A stretch of 64,000 nt of DNA. It comes from Halodurantibacterium flavum (GTDB taxonomy: Bacteria > Pseudomonadota > Alphaproteobacteria > Rhodobacterales > Rhodobacteraceae). The translations under genes were made by a program, and so were the position numbers. Below, in pieces: positions 23,776 to 33,355 of the stretch. The DNA is taken from positions 186,001 to 250,000 of the forward strand of contig NZ_JBHUGH010000001.1 of NCBI RefSeq assembly GCF_042681825.1, written 5' to 3'. Every line of letters starts with the position of its first letter. The stretch's first letter is position 1. Under the pieces are notes generated by a model that was given only the letters and a program-made list of their open reading frames with translations, was not told the DNA's origin and ran no database searches.

Positions 23776-25367
23776 CTCGGCTCCTCCTCGGCGGGGGTCA
23801 TTTGCGGCGCCTCCGGGGCGGCGCCGGTCGAAAGGGTCATGATCGCCTCCTGGGTGACGGGCTGGCCGGGGGCCGGGGAGACCTCGCCCGCGATCATGCC
23901 GTCGCGCATCACCAGCACCCGGTCGGCGACGCCGATGATCTCGGGCAGTTCGCTCGATATCATCACGACCGCCATGCCGCGCTGCGCGAGCCCGTCGATC
24001 AGGCGATAGATCTCGGACTTGGCGCCCACATCGACCCCGCGCGTCGGCTCATCGAGCAGGATCACCTTCGGGTCGAGTTCCAGAAGCCGCGCCAGCAGAA
24101 CCTTTTGCTGGTTGCCGCCCGACAACGCCCCGACCGTCAGCCGGGGCGACGGCGCCTTGACGGCCAGCGCCTTCATGGCCTCTTTCGCCCGCTGCGCGGC
24201 CTTGCGAAAGTTGATCAGCCGCCCGGGCAGGGCGTCGCGTTCCATCACGCAGAGGTTCACGTTTTCCGAGATGGTCATGTCGAGGAAAAGGCCCAGCCCC
24301 TTGCGGTCCTCGGTCAGGTAGACGATCCCTGCCGCCAGCGCCTCGCGCGGGGTGCGGGGCGTCACGTCCTGCCCCATCAGGATCACGCGGCCCGTCGCCG
24401 CCGGATCGGCGCCATAGATCAGCCGGGCGAGTTCGGTGCGGCCCGAGCCCACAAGCCCCGCGATCCCCAGAACCTCGCCCGCGCGCAGCTCGAACGAACA
24501 GTCGCGCACGAGGCGACCATCGCCCATCCCCTCGACCCGCAGCACGACCTCGCCGGCACCGGCGGGCTTGTGGTCCTTCTTGTAGAAGGTGCTCAGATCG
24601 CGGCCCACCATCATCGACACGAGGCGCGAGGCGGAAAGCTCGTCCCGGTCCAGCGTGCCGACATAGGACCCGTCACGCAGCACGGAACAGCGGTCCGACA
24701 GGCGATAGATTTCCTCCATCCGGTGGCTGATATAGACGATGGCGATGCCCTGCGCCTTGAGATCGGCGATCACCCCGAACAGTTTTTCCGTCTCTCGGCT
24801 GGAAAGCGAGGTGGTGGGTTCGTCCATCACGATGATACGCGCCTCGGCCCCCAGCGCGCGGGCGATTTCCACCAGTTGCCGTTCGCCCATCGACAGCGAC
24901 GCGACGGGGGTGCCGGGGCCGAAATTGACGCCCAGCCGGTCGAGGATGGGGCGCGTCTCGGCGGCCATGCGACGGCGGCTGACGATGCCCGCGCGGGACT
25001 TTTCCGCGCCAAGAAAGAGGTTTTCCGCCACCGTCAGGTTCGGGGCCAGCGACAGTTCCTGATAGATCACCGCGATGCCCGCCGCCTTGGCGGCCTTGGG
25101 GTCGCCCGTGGCAAGGGGCGCGCCCGCCACCAGAACCTCGCCCCCCGGATCGGGGGTATAGGCGCCCGACAGGATCTTCATCAGCGTCGATTTGCCCGCG
25201 CCGTTCTCGCCCATCAGCGCATGGACCTCTCCGGCCCGGAGCGTGAGCGACACGTCGCGCAGCGCGCGGATCGGGCCGAAAGTTTTGGAGATGCCGCGCA
25301 TCTCCAGCATCATGGGCGCGTCGTCGTCGGCGGCGGTGGGGGCGGGATGGGGCGCTGGTGCTGTCAT
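23772..25367 (-). CDS. Sugar ABC transporter ATP-binding protein (RbsA/AraG-like, two ATPase domains)
   Basis: A 531-residue protein with two ABC cassettes. The first (about 20-255) has Walker [10 protein letters not shown], signature [15 protein letters not shown] and Walker [13 protein letters not shown]. The second (about 275-510) has a degenerate Walker A region ([11 protein letters not shown]), signature [15 protein letters not shown] and Walker [13 protein letters not shown]. This asymmetry is normal for the ribose-type carbohydrate uptake family (CUT2). It energises uptake through the downstream-encoded permease. Its ATG overlaps the regulator stop (25364-25367). The 20 N-terminal residues are Ala/Pro-rich and poorly conserved. 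Confidence 0.93.
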   Translation of the reverse strand: MTAPAPHPAPTAADDDAPMMLEMRGISKTFGPIRALRDVSLTLRAGEVHALMGENGAGKSTLMKILSGAYTPDPGGEVLVAGAPLATGDPKAAKAAGIAVIYQELSLAPNLTVAENLFLGAEKSRAGIVSRRRMAAETRPILDRLGVNFGPGTPVASLSMGERQLVEIARALGAEARIIVMDEPTTSLSSRETEKLFGVIADLKAQGIAIVYISHRMEEIYRLSDRCSVLRDGSYVGTLDRDELSASRLVSMMVGRDLSTFYKKDHKPAGAGEVVLRVEGMGDGRLVRDCSFELRAGEVLGIAGLVGSGRTELARLIYGADPAATGRVILMGQDVTPRTPREALAAGIVYLTEDRKGLGLFLDMTISENVNLCVMERDALPGRLINFRKAAQRAKEAMKALAVKAPSPRLTVGALSGGNQQKVLLARLLELDPKVILLDEPTRGVDVGAKSEIYRLIDGLAQRGMAVVMISSELPEIIGVADRVLVMRDGMIAGEVSPAPGQPVTQEAIMTLSTGAAPEAPQMTPAEEEPR

Positions 25368-26143
25368 GCGGCGGCCTCTGCCCGGTCGGCGATGATATAG
25401 TCCACGCCCTGATCCTCCAGCATCCGGGCATCGGTATCCGTGAGCCCGTCATCGGTGATAAGCCGGCTGACCCGGCCCAGCGGCAATGCGACCGTGGGCG
25501 GGCGTTCGGCGAATTTGCGGCTGTCCACCAGCACGACCACCTCATTCGCGAGGCCGACCATGTCGTTGATGAAGCGCACCAGCAGCGGATGGGATTCCAG
25601 CAAGCCCCGCGAACTGACCCCCAGCGCGCCGACAAAGAACTGCGACCCGTAAAAGCTGTCGGGGGCGCGCTGCGGATCATAAAGCACGCCGGGTTCGCGG
25701 TGCAGGTCGCCCCCGCCGACGGTCAGCTGGCAGGTGCCATGTTCCGAAAGATAGGCGGCAAGCGGCATCGAATTGGTAAAGACCCGCAGGTTCCGGTTCG
25801 CGATATGCGCGCCGAAATGAAAGCAGGTCGACCCCGCATGGATGATGATCAGGCTGCCGTCGCGCACGATCCGCCCTGCAGTGCGGGCGATGGCGCGCTT
25901 GGCCTCGACCGCGATGTCGCGGTTGACGATGAAAGGCAGGGCGACCGGGCGGCGGGCCGCGCCCTCCAGCGCCGCGATCCCCCCATGGACCTTTTGTGCA
26001 AGGCCCGCCCCGTCGAGCTTTTCGATATCGCGCCGGACCGTGGCTGCCGAAACCCCCACCGCCGCCGTCAGGTCATGGACCGAGGCGAAGGGCTTCTCCT
26101 CCAGTATCCGCAGAATCGCCTGATGGCGCTGACGGTCGCTCAT
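25364..26143 (-). CDS. DeoR/GlpR-family transcriptional regulator
   Basis: A 259-residue sugar-responsive repressor. The N-terminal DeoR HTH (about 1-57) includes [39 protein letters not shown]; the DeoRC sensor domain (about 75-230) contains the sugar-phosphate-binding stretches [13 protein letters not shown] and [11 protein letters not shown]. Such regulators usually respond to a phosphorylated intermediate, here plausibly L-ribulose 5-phosphate or D-xylulose 5-phosphate. The ATG at 26143 is chosen for its strong GGAGGAG site seven bases upstream; an in-frame ATG at 26185 lacks one. It is the first gene of the pentose operon and overlaps the ATPase gene by ATGA. The 150-base region upstream has no promoter I can call with confidence. 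Confidence 0.87.
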   Translation of the reverse strand: MSDRQRHQAILRILEEKPFASVHDLTAAVGVSAATVRRDIEKLDGAGLAQKVHGGIAALEGAARRPVALPFIVNRDIAVEAKRAIARTAGRIVRDGSLIIIHAGSTCFHFGAHIANRNLRVFTNSMPLAAYLSEHGTCQLTVGGGDLHREPGVLYDPQRAPDSFYGSQFFVGALGVSSRGLLESHPLLVRFINDMVGLANEVVVLVDSRKFAERPPTVALPLGRVSRLITDDGLTDTDARMLEDQGVDYIIADRAEAAA

Positions 26144-26295
26144 CGAAAATCTCCTCCACTGACGAAGGTGATTGGATTCGATCATGTTTGCAAGGAAAAT
26201 CGCGCGCTGGCCCTGAATTTTGATCGGAAGTCGTCATGTGTGGTCATGCATATCCGTCCGCCGAAAGGCGCTGATCCGCGAAATTCCGGAAAAAC

Positions 26296-27291
26296 TCAGA
26301 CGATGCCGAGCGCCACCAGCCCCAGCGCCATGAAGAGAAGCGCGCCGCTCTGGGCGGCGATCACGGCAAAGCGGCGCGATCCGGCGGACAGCATCCCGCC
26401 CAGCGACGTCCTGGTGCCAAGGGCCGCGATCGCCACCAACAGAAGGAACCGCGCCCCGTCGCTTGCCGCCGTCAGGACGGGTTCGGGGATCGGCAGCAGG
26501 TTGCGCAGGATCATCAGCACAAGGAACGCGCCGACGAACCACGGCAACCCCGCCCGCTGGCCCCCTTCTTCGCCCGGCGATCCGCGCTGCCAGAGCGCGA
26601 TGGCGACCAGCACCAGCGGCAGCATGGCGACGCGCAAAAGCTTGGTGAAGGTCGCGATGTCGCCCGCGCTCTCGCCCAGCGAATAGCCGGCGCCGACCAC
26701 CTGCGCGACGTCATGGATGGTCGCGCCGATCAGATAGCCGCTCTGGACCTCGCTCAGTCCCAGCGTGCTGAAGATCACGGGATAGGCGACCATCGCGACG
26801 GTCGAAAAACTCGTGACGGCGACCACGGTCAGCAGCACATCCTCTTCCCGGACGCGGCGGGCGAGGACGGCGGCGATGGCCAGCGCGGCCGAGGCGCCGC
26901 AGATCGCGACGGCGCCCGCGCTCAGCAGTCCGAAGGCCGTGGGATATCCCATGGCGCGCGCCAGCGCCGCGCCGCCAAGGATCGTCGTGACCAGCAGCGC
27001 CACCACCCCCAGGACCGGCAGCGCCCCCAGGGTCGAGACATCCTCGAAGGTCAGGCGCAGCCCCAGCAGGGCGACCCCGACCCGCAGCAGCGTGCCGGAA
27101 CTGAAGGCGATGCCCGGCGCCATGGCGGGTTGCGCGGCGAGAAAGTTGAAGGCCATCCCGATCAGCAGCGCATAAAGCATCGCGGGCGCGCCGTAATGCT
27201 CGGCCAGAAAGCTGGCGGCAAGGGCGATGGTCAGGGCGACGATCACGCCGCCGCGCAGGGGGGCGATACGGGCGGGGATGTGCTGGATCAT
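26296..27291 (-). CDS. YeiH-type sulfate exporter family membrane protein
   Basis: A 331-residue inner-membrane protein of the Cons_hypoth698 family, with about ten hydrophobic helices. Recognisable stretches are LLRVGVALLGLRLTFEDV, SAGAVAICGASAALAIAAV and IGATIHDVAQVVGAGYSLGE. Characterised or proposed relatives include TauZ/SuyZ-type exporters that expel sulfate or sulfite during sulfonate degradation, and YeiH of unknown ligand. The ATG at 27291 follows CAGGAGG; the open frame continues upstream but there runs antisense-frame through the TRAP permease gene and is not part of the protein. It follows the TRAP permease by 74 bases, with a hairpin in the gap, suggesting joint transport of a sulfonate or its product. 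Confidence 0.85.
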   Translation of the reverse strand: MIQHIPARIAPLRGGVIVALTIALAASFLAEHYGAPAMLYALLIGMAFNFLAAQPAMAPGIAFSSGTLLRVGVALLGLRLTFEDVSTLGALPVLGVVALLVTTILGGAALARAMGYPTAFGLLSAGAVAICGASAALAIAAVLARRVREEDVLLTVVAVTSFSTVAMVAYPVIFSTLGLSEVQSGYLIGATIHDVAQVVGAGYSLGESAGDIATFTKLLRVAMLPLVLVAIALWQRGSPGEEGGQRAGLPWFVGAFLVLMILRNLLPIPEPVLTAASDGARFLLLVAIAALGTRTSLGGMLSAGSRRFAVIAAQSGALLFMALGLVALGIV

Positions 27292-27340
27292 CGCGGGCCT
27301 CCTGCCGGGGGGCGGTCGAAATGGACCGGTGAATTGAAAG

Positions 27341-27360
27341 GGGGGGCCGTCTGGCCCCCC
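27341..27360 (-). terminator. GC hairpin between the TRAP permease and YeiH-type genes
   Basis: GGGGGGCC (27341-27348) and GGCCCCCC (27353-27360) pair perfectly around four bases, six bases after the permease stop on the minus strand, followed there by CTTTCAATTC. This is a likely partial terminator or attenuator between the transporter and the exporter gene. Confidence 0.6.
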
Positions 27361-27365
27361 GCAGC

Positions 27366-29465
27366 TCAATGCCTTGTGTCGATCACATGCGCCTTTGGCG
27401 CAAGCACCTGCCGCAACACGATCGGCGCGATCAGCACCAGACCGGCAGCCGTGGCGTAAAGATCGGGCGCCACCAGCAGCATCGCCGCCAGCGCCAGCAC
27501 CGCCCGTTCCAGCGCGTAAAGCGGCCCGAAGAGCCAGTCCGCAAAGGCCGCCGACAAGGCCCAGATGCCCAGCATCGCCCCGCCCGTCGCAAGGGCAAAG
27601 CTGGTCCAGGTGAACCCGTCCACCACCAGCAGGAGCGAGGGCGAGAAGACGAAGACGAAGGGCACCAGCACCTTGCCCATCGACAGCCGGAACGCGGTGT
27701 TCCCCGCCTTGAACGCATTGCCGTTCGCGATCCCTGCCGCGGCATAGGCCGCAAGCGCGACCGGCGGCGTCACATCCGCCAGAACCCCGTAGTAAAAGAC
27801 GAAGAAATGCGCGACCAGCGGCTCGACCCCCAGCATCCCGAGGATCGGCGCAGCGACCGCCACCATGATGAGGTAATTCGCCGTGGTGGGAATGCCGCAG
27901 CCCATCAGGATGCAGACCACCGCCGTCATCACCAGTGTGAAGAGCAGCGTCAGCGTCGGCAGGCTGAAGAGCTCGAACGGCAGGAAGGTCAGCGCGGCAT
28001 GCACGCTCTGGGCCCAGCCCGAGGCGACCGAGGTGACCATGAAGGCGATCTTGAAGCCCACGCCGGTCAGCGTGACGACCCCGATGATGACGCCCACCAG
28101 CGCCGCTGCCGCCGTTACGGCCAGCGAATAGCGTGCGCCGATCACGAACCCGTCCCAGATGTCGCGCGCGCTTTTGGGGATCGCCTGCGCCGGGCCGTGG
28201 CGCCAGCCGTTCTGCACGATCAGCACCAGCAGACAGGCGGAAATCCCCCAGAAGGCCGCCGCATAGGGGGTGCGCCCCGACAGAAGGATGATGACCAGCA
28301 GCACGAGCGGCAGCGTCGTCATCCATCCTTCGCGGAAGACGCGCCAGGCATCGGGCAGTTCGGCCTTGGTCAGGCCGCGCAGGCCACGGCGGCGGGCCTC
28401 CAGATGGACCTGCAGCAGGACGCCGAAGAAATGCATGAAGGCCGGGACCAGCGCTGCCGTCAGGATCGTGGTCAGCGGCACGCCCAGATATTCGATCATC
28501 AGGAAGGCGACCGCGCCCATCACCGGCGGCGTGATCTGTCCTCCGGTCGACGCCGCGGCCTCGACCGCCGCCGCGAAATGGCGCGGATAGCCGATGCGGA
28601 TCATCGCCGGAATGGTCATCGCCCCGGTCGTGACCGTGTTCGCGATGGACGAGCCCGAGATCGAGCCGAGCATCGCCGAGGACAGCACCGACACCTTGGC
28701 CGGCCCGCCCGCGAACCGCCCCGCCAGCGCCGAGGCGAGGTCGATGAAAAGCTGCCCCAGCCCGATCCGCGTCGCCAGCACGCCAAAGAGGACGAAATGG
28801 AACACATAGGTCGAGATGACCATCAGCGCGGTGCCATAGATCCCCTGGCTGGTGAGGTAGAGGTGGTTGACGATCCCGCGCCAGTCGGTGCCCGGATGGA
28901 CCAGGATGCCCGGCATGCTCTGCCCGAAATAGGCATAGGCCATGAAAAGCATCGCGATGACCGGCAGCGGCCAGCCCATCGCGCGGCGCGTGGCCTCCAG
29001 CAATACCACGATCAGGATCGTGCCCATGATGACGTCGATGGGCAGCGGGTTGCCGACCCTGAAGGCGAGATCGTTGAAGACCATCGGCACGTAAAGCGCG
29101 GCCGCGGCACCCGCGATCCCCAGCGCCCAGTCGGTCAGCGGCAGGCCCAGAAGGCGCGGTACCGGCAGCGGCGAGGGCCGGGAAAACGCCCCGAAGGACA
29201 GAAAGATCAGCGCGAGCGTGAAGGCCAGATGCACCCCCATATGGTTCGTCGCCCGCGGAATCCCGAAGCCCGAAGTGTAGTAGTGATAACAGGCCAGCGC
29301 GAACAGCAGCCCGCCCGCAAGCCAGGACAGGACCGGCGGCAGCGGACGGAACCGTGCCTCGGGGTCGAATTCTTCCTCGATCCGCTTCAGCTCGGCCTTG
29401 CTCATCTGGCGGGGGGCATTGGGATCGGCGGCGTCCGGTGTGGCGGGATGGGGGCGAGGGTCCAT
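27366..29465 (-). CDS. TRAP transporter fused permease (4TM/12TM, TAXI type)
   Basis: A 699-residue inner-membrane protein in which the small DctQ-like and large DctM-like subunits are fused, as usual for TAXI-TRAP systems. About 55 cytoplasmic N-terminal residues (MSKAELKRIEEEFDPEARFRP) precede many hydrophobic segments. DctM signatures include SVLSSAMLGSISGSSIANTVTTGAMTIPAMIR, AAASTGGQITPPVMGAVAF and GCGIPTTANYLIMV. It drives substrate uptake with the sodium or proton gradient, fed by the TAXI binding protein encoded 95 bases upstream. The ATG at 29465 has GGAG at good spacing. The substrate is unknown. Confidence 0.93.
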   Translation of the reverse strand: MDPRPHPATPDAADPNAPRQMSKAELKRIEEEFDPEARFRPLPPVLSWLAGGLLFALACYHYYTSGFGIPRATNHMGVHLAFTLALIFLSFGAFSRPSPLPVPRLLGLPLTDWALGIAGAAAALYVPMVFNDLAFRVGNPLPIDVIMGTILIVVLLEATRRAMGWPLPVIAMLFMAYAYFGQSMPGILVHPGTDWRGIVNHLYLTSQGIYGTALMVISTYVFHFVLFGVLATRIGLGQLFIDLASALAGRFAGGPAKVSVLSSAMLGSISGSSIANTVTTGAMTIPAMIRIGYPRHFAAAVEAAASTGGQITPPVMGAVAFLMIEYLGVPLTTILTAALVPAFMHFFGVLLQVHLEARRRGLRGLTKAELPDAWRVFREGWMTTLPLVLLVIILLSGRTPYAAAFWGISACLLVLIVQNGWRHGPAQAIPKSARDIWDGFVIGARYSLAVTAAAALVGVIIGVVTLTGVGFKIAFMVTSVASGWAQSVHAALTFLPFELFSLPTLTLLFTLVMTAVVCILMGCGIPTTANYLIMVAVAAPILGMLGVEPLVAHFFVFYYGVLADVTPPVALAAYAAAGIANGNAFKAGNTAFRLSMGKVLVPFVFVFSPSLLLVVDGFTWTSFALATGGAMLGIWALSAAFADWLFGPLYALERAVLALAAMLLVAPDLYATAAGLVLIAPIVLRQVLAPKAHVIDTRH

Positions 29466-29512
29466 AGGGGCTCCGTCACTGGCAGGTGATAAGGGCGGGA
29501 TCGAAAGCAAAC

Positions 29513-29534
29513 GGGGGCCGGTTGCCCGACCCCC
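29513..29534 (-). terminator. Hairpin after the TAXI solute receptor gene
   Basis: GGGGGCCGG (29513-29521) pairs with CCGACCCCC (29526-29534), nine pairs with one G-U on the transcribed strand, around a 4-base loop. It lies 25 bases after the receptor stop on the minus strand and is followed there by GTTTGCTTTC. It resembles a leaky terminator and would raise receptor over permease expression. Confidence 0.6.
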
Positions 29535-29559
29535 CTATGCGTGGCGCGATACAGCGCGA

Positions 29560-30579
29560 TCAGTCCGCGAGCAAGCCCGCTTCGCGATAGAAGCGCTCGG
29601 CGCCCGGATGCAGCGGGATGCCGACGCCGTCGAGCGCGGTTTCCGCGGTGATCATCCGGCCCTTGGCATGGCCGCTGTCGAGCAGCGCGCGGGTGTTGTC
29701 GTTCCACAGCGCCTTGGTGATCTCGTAGATCTGTTCCTCGGGCAGGTTCGCGTTCGTCACCCATTGCGCCCCGACCGAGAGCGTCGTCACGTCGGCATCG
29801 ACGCCGTCATAGGTGCCGGCCGGAACGGTGTCCTCGGCAAAGAACGGATAGTCGGCGACGATCTGGTCTGCCGCCTCGCCGGTGATCGGAACCAGCGTGA
29901 TCGCGTGCTGGCTGGACAGTTCCGCAATCGCGCCGGCGGGGAAGCCGCCCACGAAGAAGAACGCGTCCATCGCGCCGTCACGCATCCGGTCGGCGGCCTG
30001 GTTGGGCTTCAGGAACTCGGCCTGAATGTCGCTCTCGCTGATGCCGTAGGCCTCAAGGATGATGCGCGCATCGACCAGCGTGCCCGAACCCGGCTCATCG
30101 AGCGAGACCCGCTTGCCGCGCAGATCCTCGACCGAGGTGATGCCCGAGGCGGCCGAGGCCACCAGATGGATCGATTCCGGATAGAGGTTCGCGATGGCGC
30201 GCAGGTCCGCAACCGCGTCGCGGCCTTCCCAGATGCCGGTGCCGGTCTGTGCCCAGGTGGCGACGTCAGATTGTACAAAGCCGGATTCCAGCGTGCCGCC
30301 CGCGATGGCGTTCACGTTGGCGACCGATCCGTTGGAGGCGATGGCCGTCGCGACGACGCCCGGGGCGCCGCAGGAACCGCCATCCTCGCAGGCGCGCGAG
30401 CCGGGCGGGTTCGAGATGGCGTTGGCGATCAGCCCGCCCACCGGGTAATAGGTGCCGGCGGTGCCGCCGGTGCCGATGCGGAAAAAGCTCATCTCTTGTG
30501 CGGTGCCGGCGGTGGCGAAACCGGCGACCATCGCGGCGCCAAGAGCCGCGCCCTTGATGAGGCGGGTGAGAACGGCCAT
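29560..30579 (-). CDS. TRAP transporter solute receptor, TAXI family
   Basis: A 339-residue periplasmic receptor with a Sec signal peptide (about 1-27, cleavage near GTA-QE). The mature protein begins [27 protein letters not shown], the defining TAXI motif, and later has [11 protein letters not shown] and [19 protein letters not shown] receptors hand substrate to a fused TRAP permease; few ligands are known (glutamate, malate, some sulfonates). A Cys pair ([10 protein letters not shown], about residues 62-69) could form a disulfide near the binding cleft. The ATG at 30579 is preceded by AAGGGAG. It is the first gene of the TAXI-TRAP-YeiH unit. Confidence 0.93.
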   Translation of the reverse strand: MAVLTRLIKGAALGAAMVAGFATAGTAQEMSFFRIGTGGTAGTYYPVGGLIANAISNPPGSRACEDGGSCGAPGVVATAIASNGSVANVNAIAGGTLESGFVQSDVATWAQTGTGIWEGRDAVADLRAIANLYPESIHLVASAASGITSVEDLRGKRVSLDEPGSGTLVDARIILEAYGISESDIQAEFLKPNQAADRMRDGAMDAFFFVGGFPAGAIAELSSQHAITLVPITGEAADQIVADYPFFAEDTVPAGTYDGVDADVTTLSVGAQWVTNANLPEEQIYEITKALWNDNTRALLDSGHAKGRMITAETALDGVGIPLHPGAERFYREAGLLAD

Positions 30580-30928
30580 GAGAAACTCCCTTGGTATGCT
30601 GTTTGTGGCGTCGGAACGCTGCCTCTTCTGTGGGCGGAAAATAGCCATAGCGCAAGGGGCATCCTGTGATGTGCAACCGTTGGGCGAGACGCGGGCGCAC
30701 GCCGGATGCCCATGGATTGAGCAGATACCCGCGGCCCGCGCCCCTGCCATCGTGAGGGTGCCGCGGCCTGCGCCGGCCCATATGCACAGACCCCGGCAGA
30801 TCACGGCCAGCCGCGCAGGATATGCATGCAATGCATCATCCCATGGACAAGCGCGGCTTTCCCTCGGGCGTCCGCTCGGCTATGGATCGGCGAGCCGCCG
30901 CCCCCTGGGGCCGCCACAGGAGGATCAT
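30580..30928. other. Divergent intergenic region between the TAXI receptor and gcdH
   Basis: About 350 bases that must hold both leftward and rightward promoters. The only distinct element I see is a pair of ATGCAT hexamers (30822-30827 and 30831-30836) separated by GCA, about 95 bases upstream of gcdH, which could be an operator. AGGAGG at 30918-30923 is the gcdH ribosome binding site. No gene is supported: long rightward frames through this region are in phase with gcdH but have no ribosome binding site or homology. Confidence 0.45.
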
Positions 30929-32152
30929 ATGTCGTCGCACGCACCCGCATCGCAATCGCCCGCATCGCACAAGGGTCAGGCCTTTGTCTGGGAAGACCCC
31001 TTTCTGCTGCGCGACCAGCTGAGCGAGGAGGAGCGGATGATCTCGGAGGCCGCCGCGGCCTTCGCCTCGGACCGGCTGCTGCCGCGGGTGAACGACGCCT
31101 ATCTGGACGAACAGACCGACCCCGCGATCTTTGCCGAGATGGGGCAGGCGGGCCTTCTGGGCATCACGGTGCCCGAGGAATGGGGCGGCCCCGGCGCATC
31201 CTACGTGTCCTACGGCCTTGTTGCGCGCGAGGTGGAGCGGATCGACAGCGGCTATCGCTCGATGATGTCGGTCCAGAGCTCGCTCGTGATCTATCCGATC
31301 CAGGCCTATGGCTCGGACGCGCAGCGGCGCAAATACCTGCCGAAACTCATCAGCGGCGAGTGGATCGGCTGTTTCGGGCTGACCGAACCCGATGCCGGTT
31401 CCGACCCCGGCGGCATGAAGACCCGCGCCATCCCGACCGAGGGCGGCTATCGGCTGGTGGGGTCCAAGATGTGGATCTCGAACAGCCCCATCGCCGATGT
31501 CTTTGTCGTGTGGGCCAAGTCCGAGGCGCATGGCGGCAAGGTGCGCGGCTTTGTCCTTGAAAAGGGGATGAAGGGGCTTTCGGCGCCCAAGATCGGTGGC
31601 AAGCTTTCGCTCCGGGCCTCGATCACCGGCGAGATCGTGATGGACAACGTCGAGGTGGGCGAAGACGCGCTCCTGCCCGGGGTCGAGGGGATGGGCGGGC
31701 CGTTCGGCTGCCTCAACCGCGCGCGCTACGGCATTTCCTGGGGCGTGATGGGCGCGGCCGAGGATTGCTGGTTCCGCGCGCACAGCTACGGCATGGACCG
31801 CAAGCAGTTCAACCGCCCGCTGGCCGCGACGCAGCTTTACCAGAAGAAACTGGCCGACATGCAGACCGAGATCGCGCTGGGGCTTCAGGCCAGCCTGCGG
31901 GTGGGCCGCCTGATGGATGAGGGTCGCTTTGCCCCCGAGATGATCTCGATCGTCAAGCGCAACAACTGCGGCAAGGCGCTGGATATCGCCCGGATGGCGC
32001 GCGACATGCATGGCGGCAACGGCATCCAGATCGAGTATCACGTGATGCGCCACGCCCAGAACCTAGAGACGGTGAACACCTATGAGGGCACCCATGACGT
32101 GCACGCGCTGATCCTCGGCCGCGCGCAGACCGGTCTTCAGGCCTTCGGCTGA
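30929..32152 (+). CDS. gcdH: Glutaryl-CoA dehydrogenase
   Basis: A 407-residue FAD acyl-CoA dehydrogenase. Typical stretches are [18 protein letters not shown] (FAD and substrate), [53 protein letters not shown] and [41 protein letters not shown], in which Glu386 is the catalytic base at the position characteristic of glutaryl-CoA dehydrogenase. The enzyme oxidises and decarboxylates glutaryl-CoA to crotonyl-CoA in lysine, tryptophan and glutarate breakdown. The start at 30929 has an excellent AGGAGG site; the frame stays open upstream but lacks homology. The CoA-transferase gene follows after three bases. Confidence 0.95.
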   Translation: MSSHAPASQSPASHKGQAFVWEDPFLLRDQLSEEERMISEAAAAFASDRLLPRVNDAYLDEQTDPAIFAEMGQAGLLGITVPEEWGGPGASYVSYGLVAREVERIDSGYRSMMSVQSSLVIYPIQAYGSDAQRRKYLPKLISGEWIGCFGLTEPDAGSDPGGMKTRAIPTEGGYRLVGSKMWISNSPIADVFVVWAKSEAHGGKVRGFVLEKGMKGLSAPKIGGKLSLRASITGEIVMDNVEVGEDALLPGVEGMGGPFGCLNRARYGISWGVMGAAEDCWFRAHSYGMDRKQFNRPLAATQLYQKKLADMQTEIALGLQASLRVGRLMDEGRFAPEMISIVKRNNCGKALDIARMARDMHGGNGIQIEYHVMRHAQNLETVNTYEGTHDVHALILGRAQTGLQAFG

Positions 32153-32155
32153 CCA

Positions 32156-33301
32156 ATGTCCGCACCGCTCAAGGGGCTGCGCGTCGTCGAACTGGCGCGG
32201 ATACTCGCCGGGCCATGGATCGGGCAGACGCTGGCCGATCTGGGCGCCGAGGTCATCAAGGTCGAGGCGCCCGAGGGCGACGACACCCGCCGCTGGGGCC
32301 CGCCCTTCATCGAACGCGCGCGCCCCGATGGCACCACGGAAACCGTCGCTGCCTATTTCCACGCGGCCAACCGGGGCAAGACCTCGGTCACCTGCGATTT
32401 CAGCGATCCGGCGGATCTGGCCCGGCTGCGGCGGCTGATCGCCGATGCGGATGTGGTGGTCGAGAATTTCAAGGTGGGCGGGCTGCGGCGCTTCGGGCTG
32501 GATTACGAGACGCTCGCCGTCGACAATCCGCGCCTTGTCTATGCCTCGGTGACGGGCTTCGGGCAGGACGGCCCGCGCGCCACGCAGCCGGGCTATGACT
32601 TCCTGATCCAGGGCATGTGCGGCATCATGGACCTGACCGGTGATCCGGGGGCTGAGCCGCAGAAGGTCGGGGTCGCCTGGATCGACATCTTTACCGGGCT
32701 TTATGGCGTGATCGGCATTCAGGCGGCACTGGCGGAACGCGAACGCTCGGGCCTCGGGCAGCATCTGGACCTGTCGCTCCTTGATACGGGCGTCGCGGTG
32801 CTCGCCAATCAGGCGACGAACTTCCTGCTGGGCGGCATGGTGCCGCGCCGCCTGGGCAATGCGCATCCGAACATCGTGCCCTATCAGGTCTTTCCGGCCT
32901 CTGACGGGCATCTGATCATCGCTTGCGGCAACGACCGGCAATTCGCGGCGCTTTGCCGGGTACTCGGGCTGGGTGATCTGGCCGCCGATCCGGATTTCGC
33001 GACGAACGGGGTGCGGGTGGCGAACCGCGACCGGCTGTGCCCGTTGATCGCCGCGGCGACGGCGGCGCGGCCCCGGGCGGACCTGATCGCCGCGCTGGAA
33101 GGGGCGGGCGTGCCCGGCGGCCCGATCAACAGCGTGGCCGAGGCGCTGGCCGAGCCGCAGATCACCGCGCGCGGCCTCTGCATCGCGCCGGAGGGGATCG
33201 CCGGCCTGCGCGCGCCCCTGCGCTTTTCGCGCAGCGACCTTGCCACGGACCGCGCCGCCCCGGCCCTCGGCGCCGGCGACTGGCGTTTTTCGAATTCTTG
33301 A
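32156..33301 (+). CDS. CaiB/BaiF-family CoA-transferase (probable glutarate CoA-transferase)
   Basis: A 381-residue class III CoA-transferase. It has the family start GLRVVELARILAGPWIGQTLADLGAEVIKVE, the VVVENFKVGGLRRFGLDYE region, and the segment VAWIDIFTGLYGVIGIQAAL, where the aspartate of ID-I-F-TG is in the position of the catalytic residue that forms the acyl anhydride. Its coupling with gcdH (stop, three bases, ATG) suggests it makes glutaryl-CoA from glutarate and succinyl-CoA, as SUGCT does in mitochondria. No strong ribosome binding site is present, so translation is probably coupled to gcdH. Other dicarboxylic acids are possible substrates. Confidence 0.87.
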   Translation: MSAPLKGLRVVELARILAGPWIGQTLADLGAEVIKVEAPEGDDTRRWGPPFIERARPDGTTETVAAYFHAANRGKTSVTCDFSDPADLARLRRLIADADVVVENFKVGGLRRFGLDYETLAVDNPRLVYASVTGFGQDGPRATQPGYDFLIQGMCGIMDLTGDPGAEPQKVGVAWIDIFTGLYGVIGIQAALAERERSGLGQHLDLSLLDTGVAVLANQATNFLLGGMVPRRLGNAHPNIVPYQVFPASDGHLIIACGNDRQFAALCRVLGLGDLAADPDFATNGVRVANRDRLCPLIAAATAARPRADLIAALEGAGVPGGPINSVAEALAEPQITARGLCIAPEGIAGLRAPLRFSRSDLATDRAAPALGAGDWRFSNS

Positions 33302-33316
33302 CGGACGGGCGCCGGC

Positions 33317-33338
33317 GGACTAACTATGGTGGACTAAC
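33317..33338 (+). repeat. Direct repeat upstream of the toxin-antitoxin pair
   Basis: GGACTAAC occurs twice (33317-33324 and 33331-33338), 14 bases apart, just before the GAGGGGG ribosome binding site of the antitoxin gene. Position and spacing suit an autoregulatory operator for the antitoxin complex, but no such site is proven. Confidence 0.45.
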
Positions 33339-33355
33339 CCGAGGGGGCAACCGCC

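Noticed and set aside
26296..28326. A 676-residue fusion of an unknown N-terminus to the YeiH-type protein
   Set aside because: The first half is the TRAP permease gene read in another frame; homology and the CAGGAGG site place the true start at 27291.
27369..29489. A 706-codon rightward open frame opposite the TRAP permease
   Set aside because: Arg/Gln/His-rich without any domain; it mirrors the permease gene, whose protein has clear DctM motifs.
30452..30928. An N-terminal extension of glutaryl-CoA dehydrogenase by 159 residues
   Set aside because: The extension has no homology, and AGGAGG at 30918-30923 fits the ATG at 30929.
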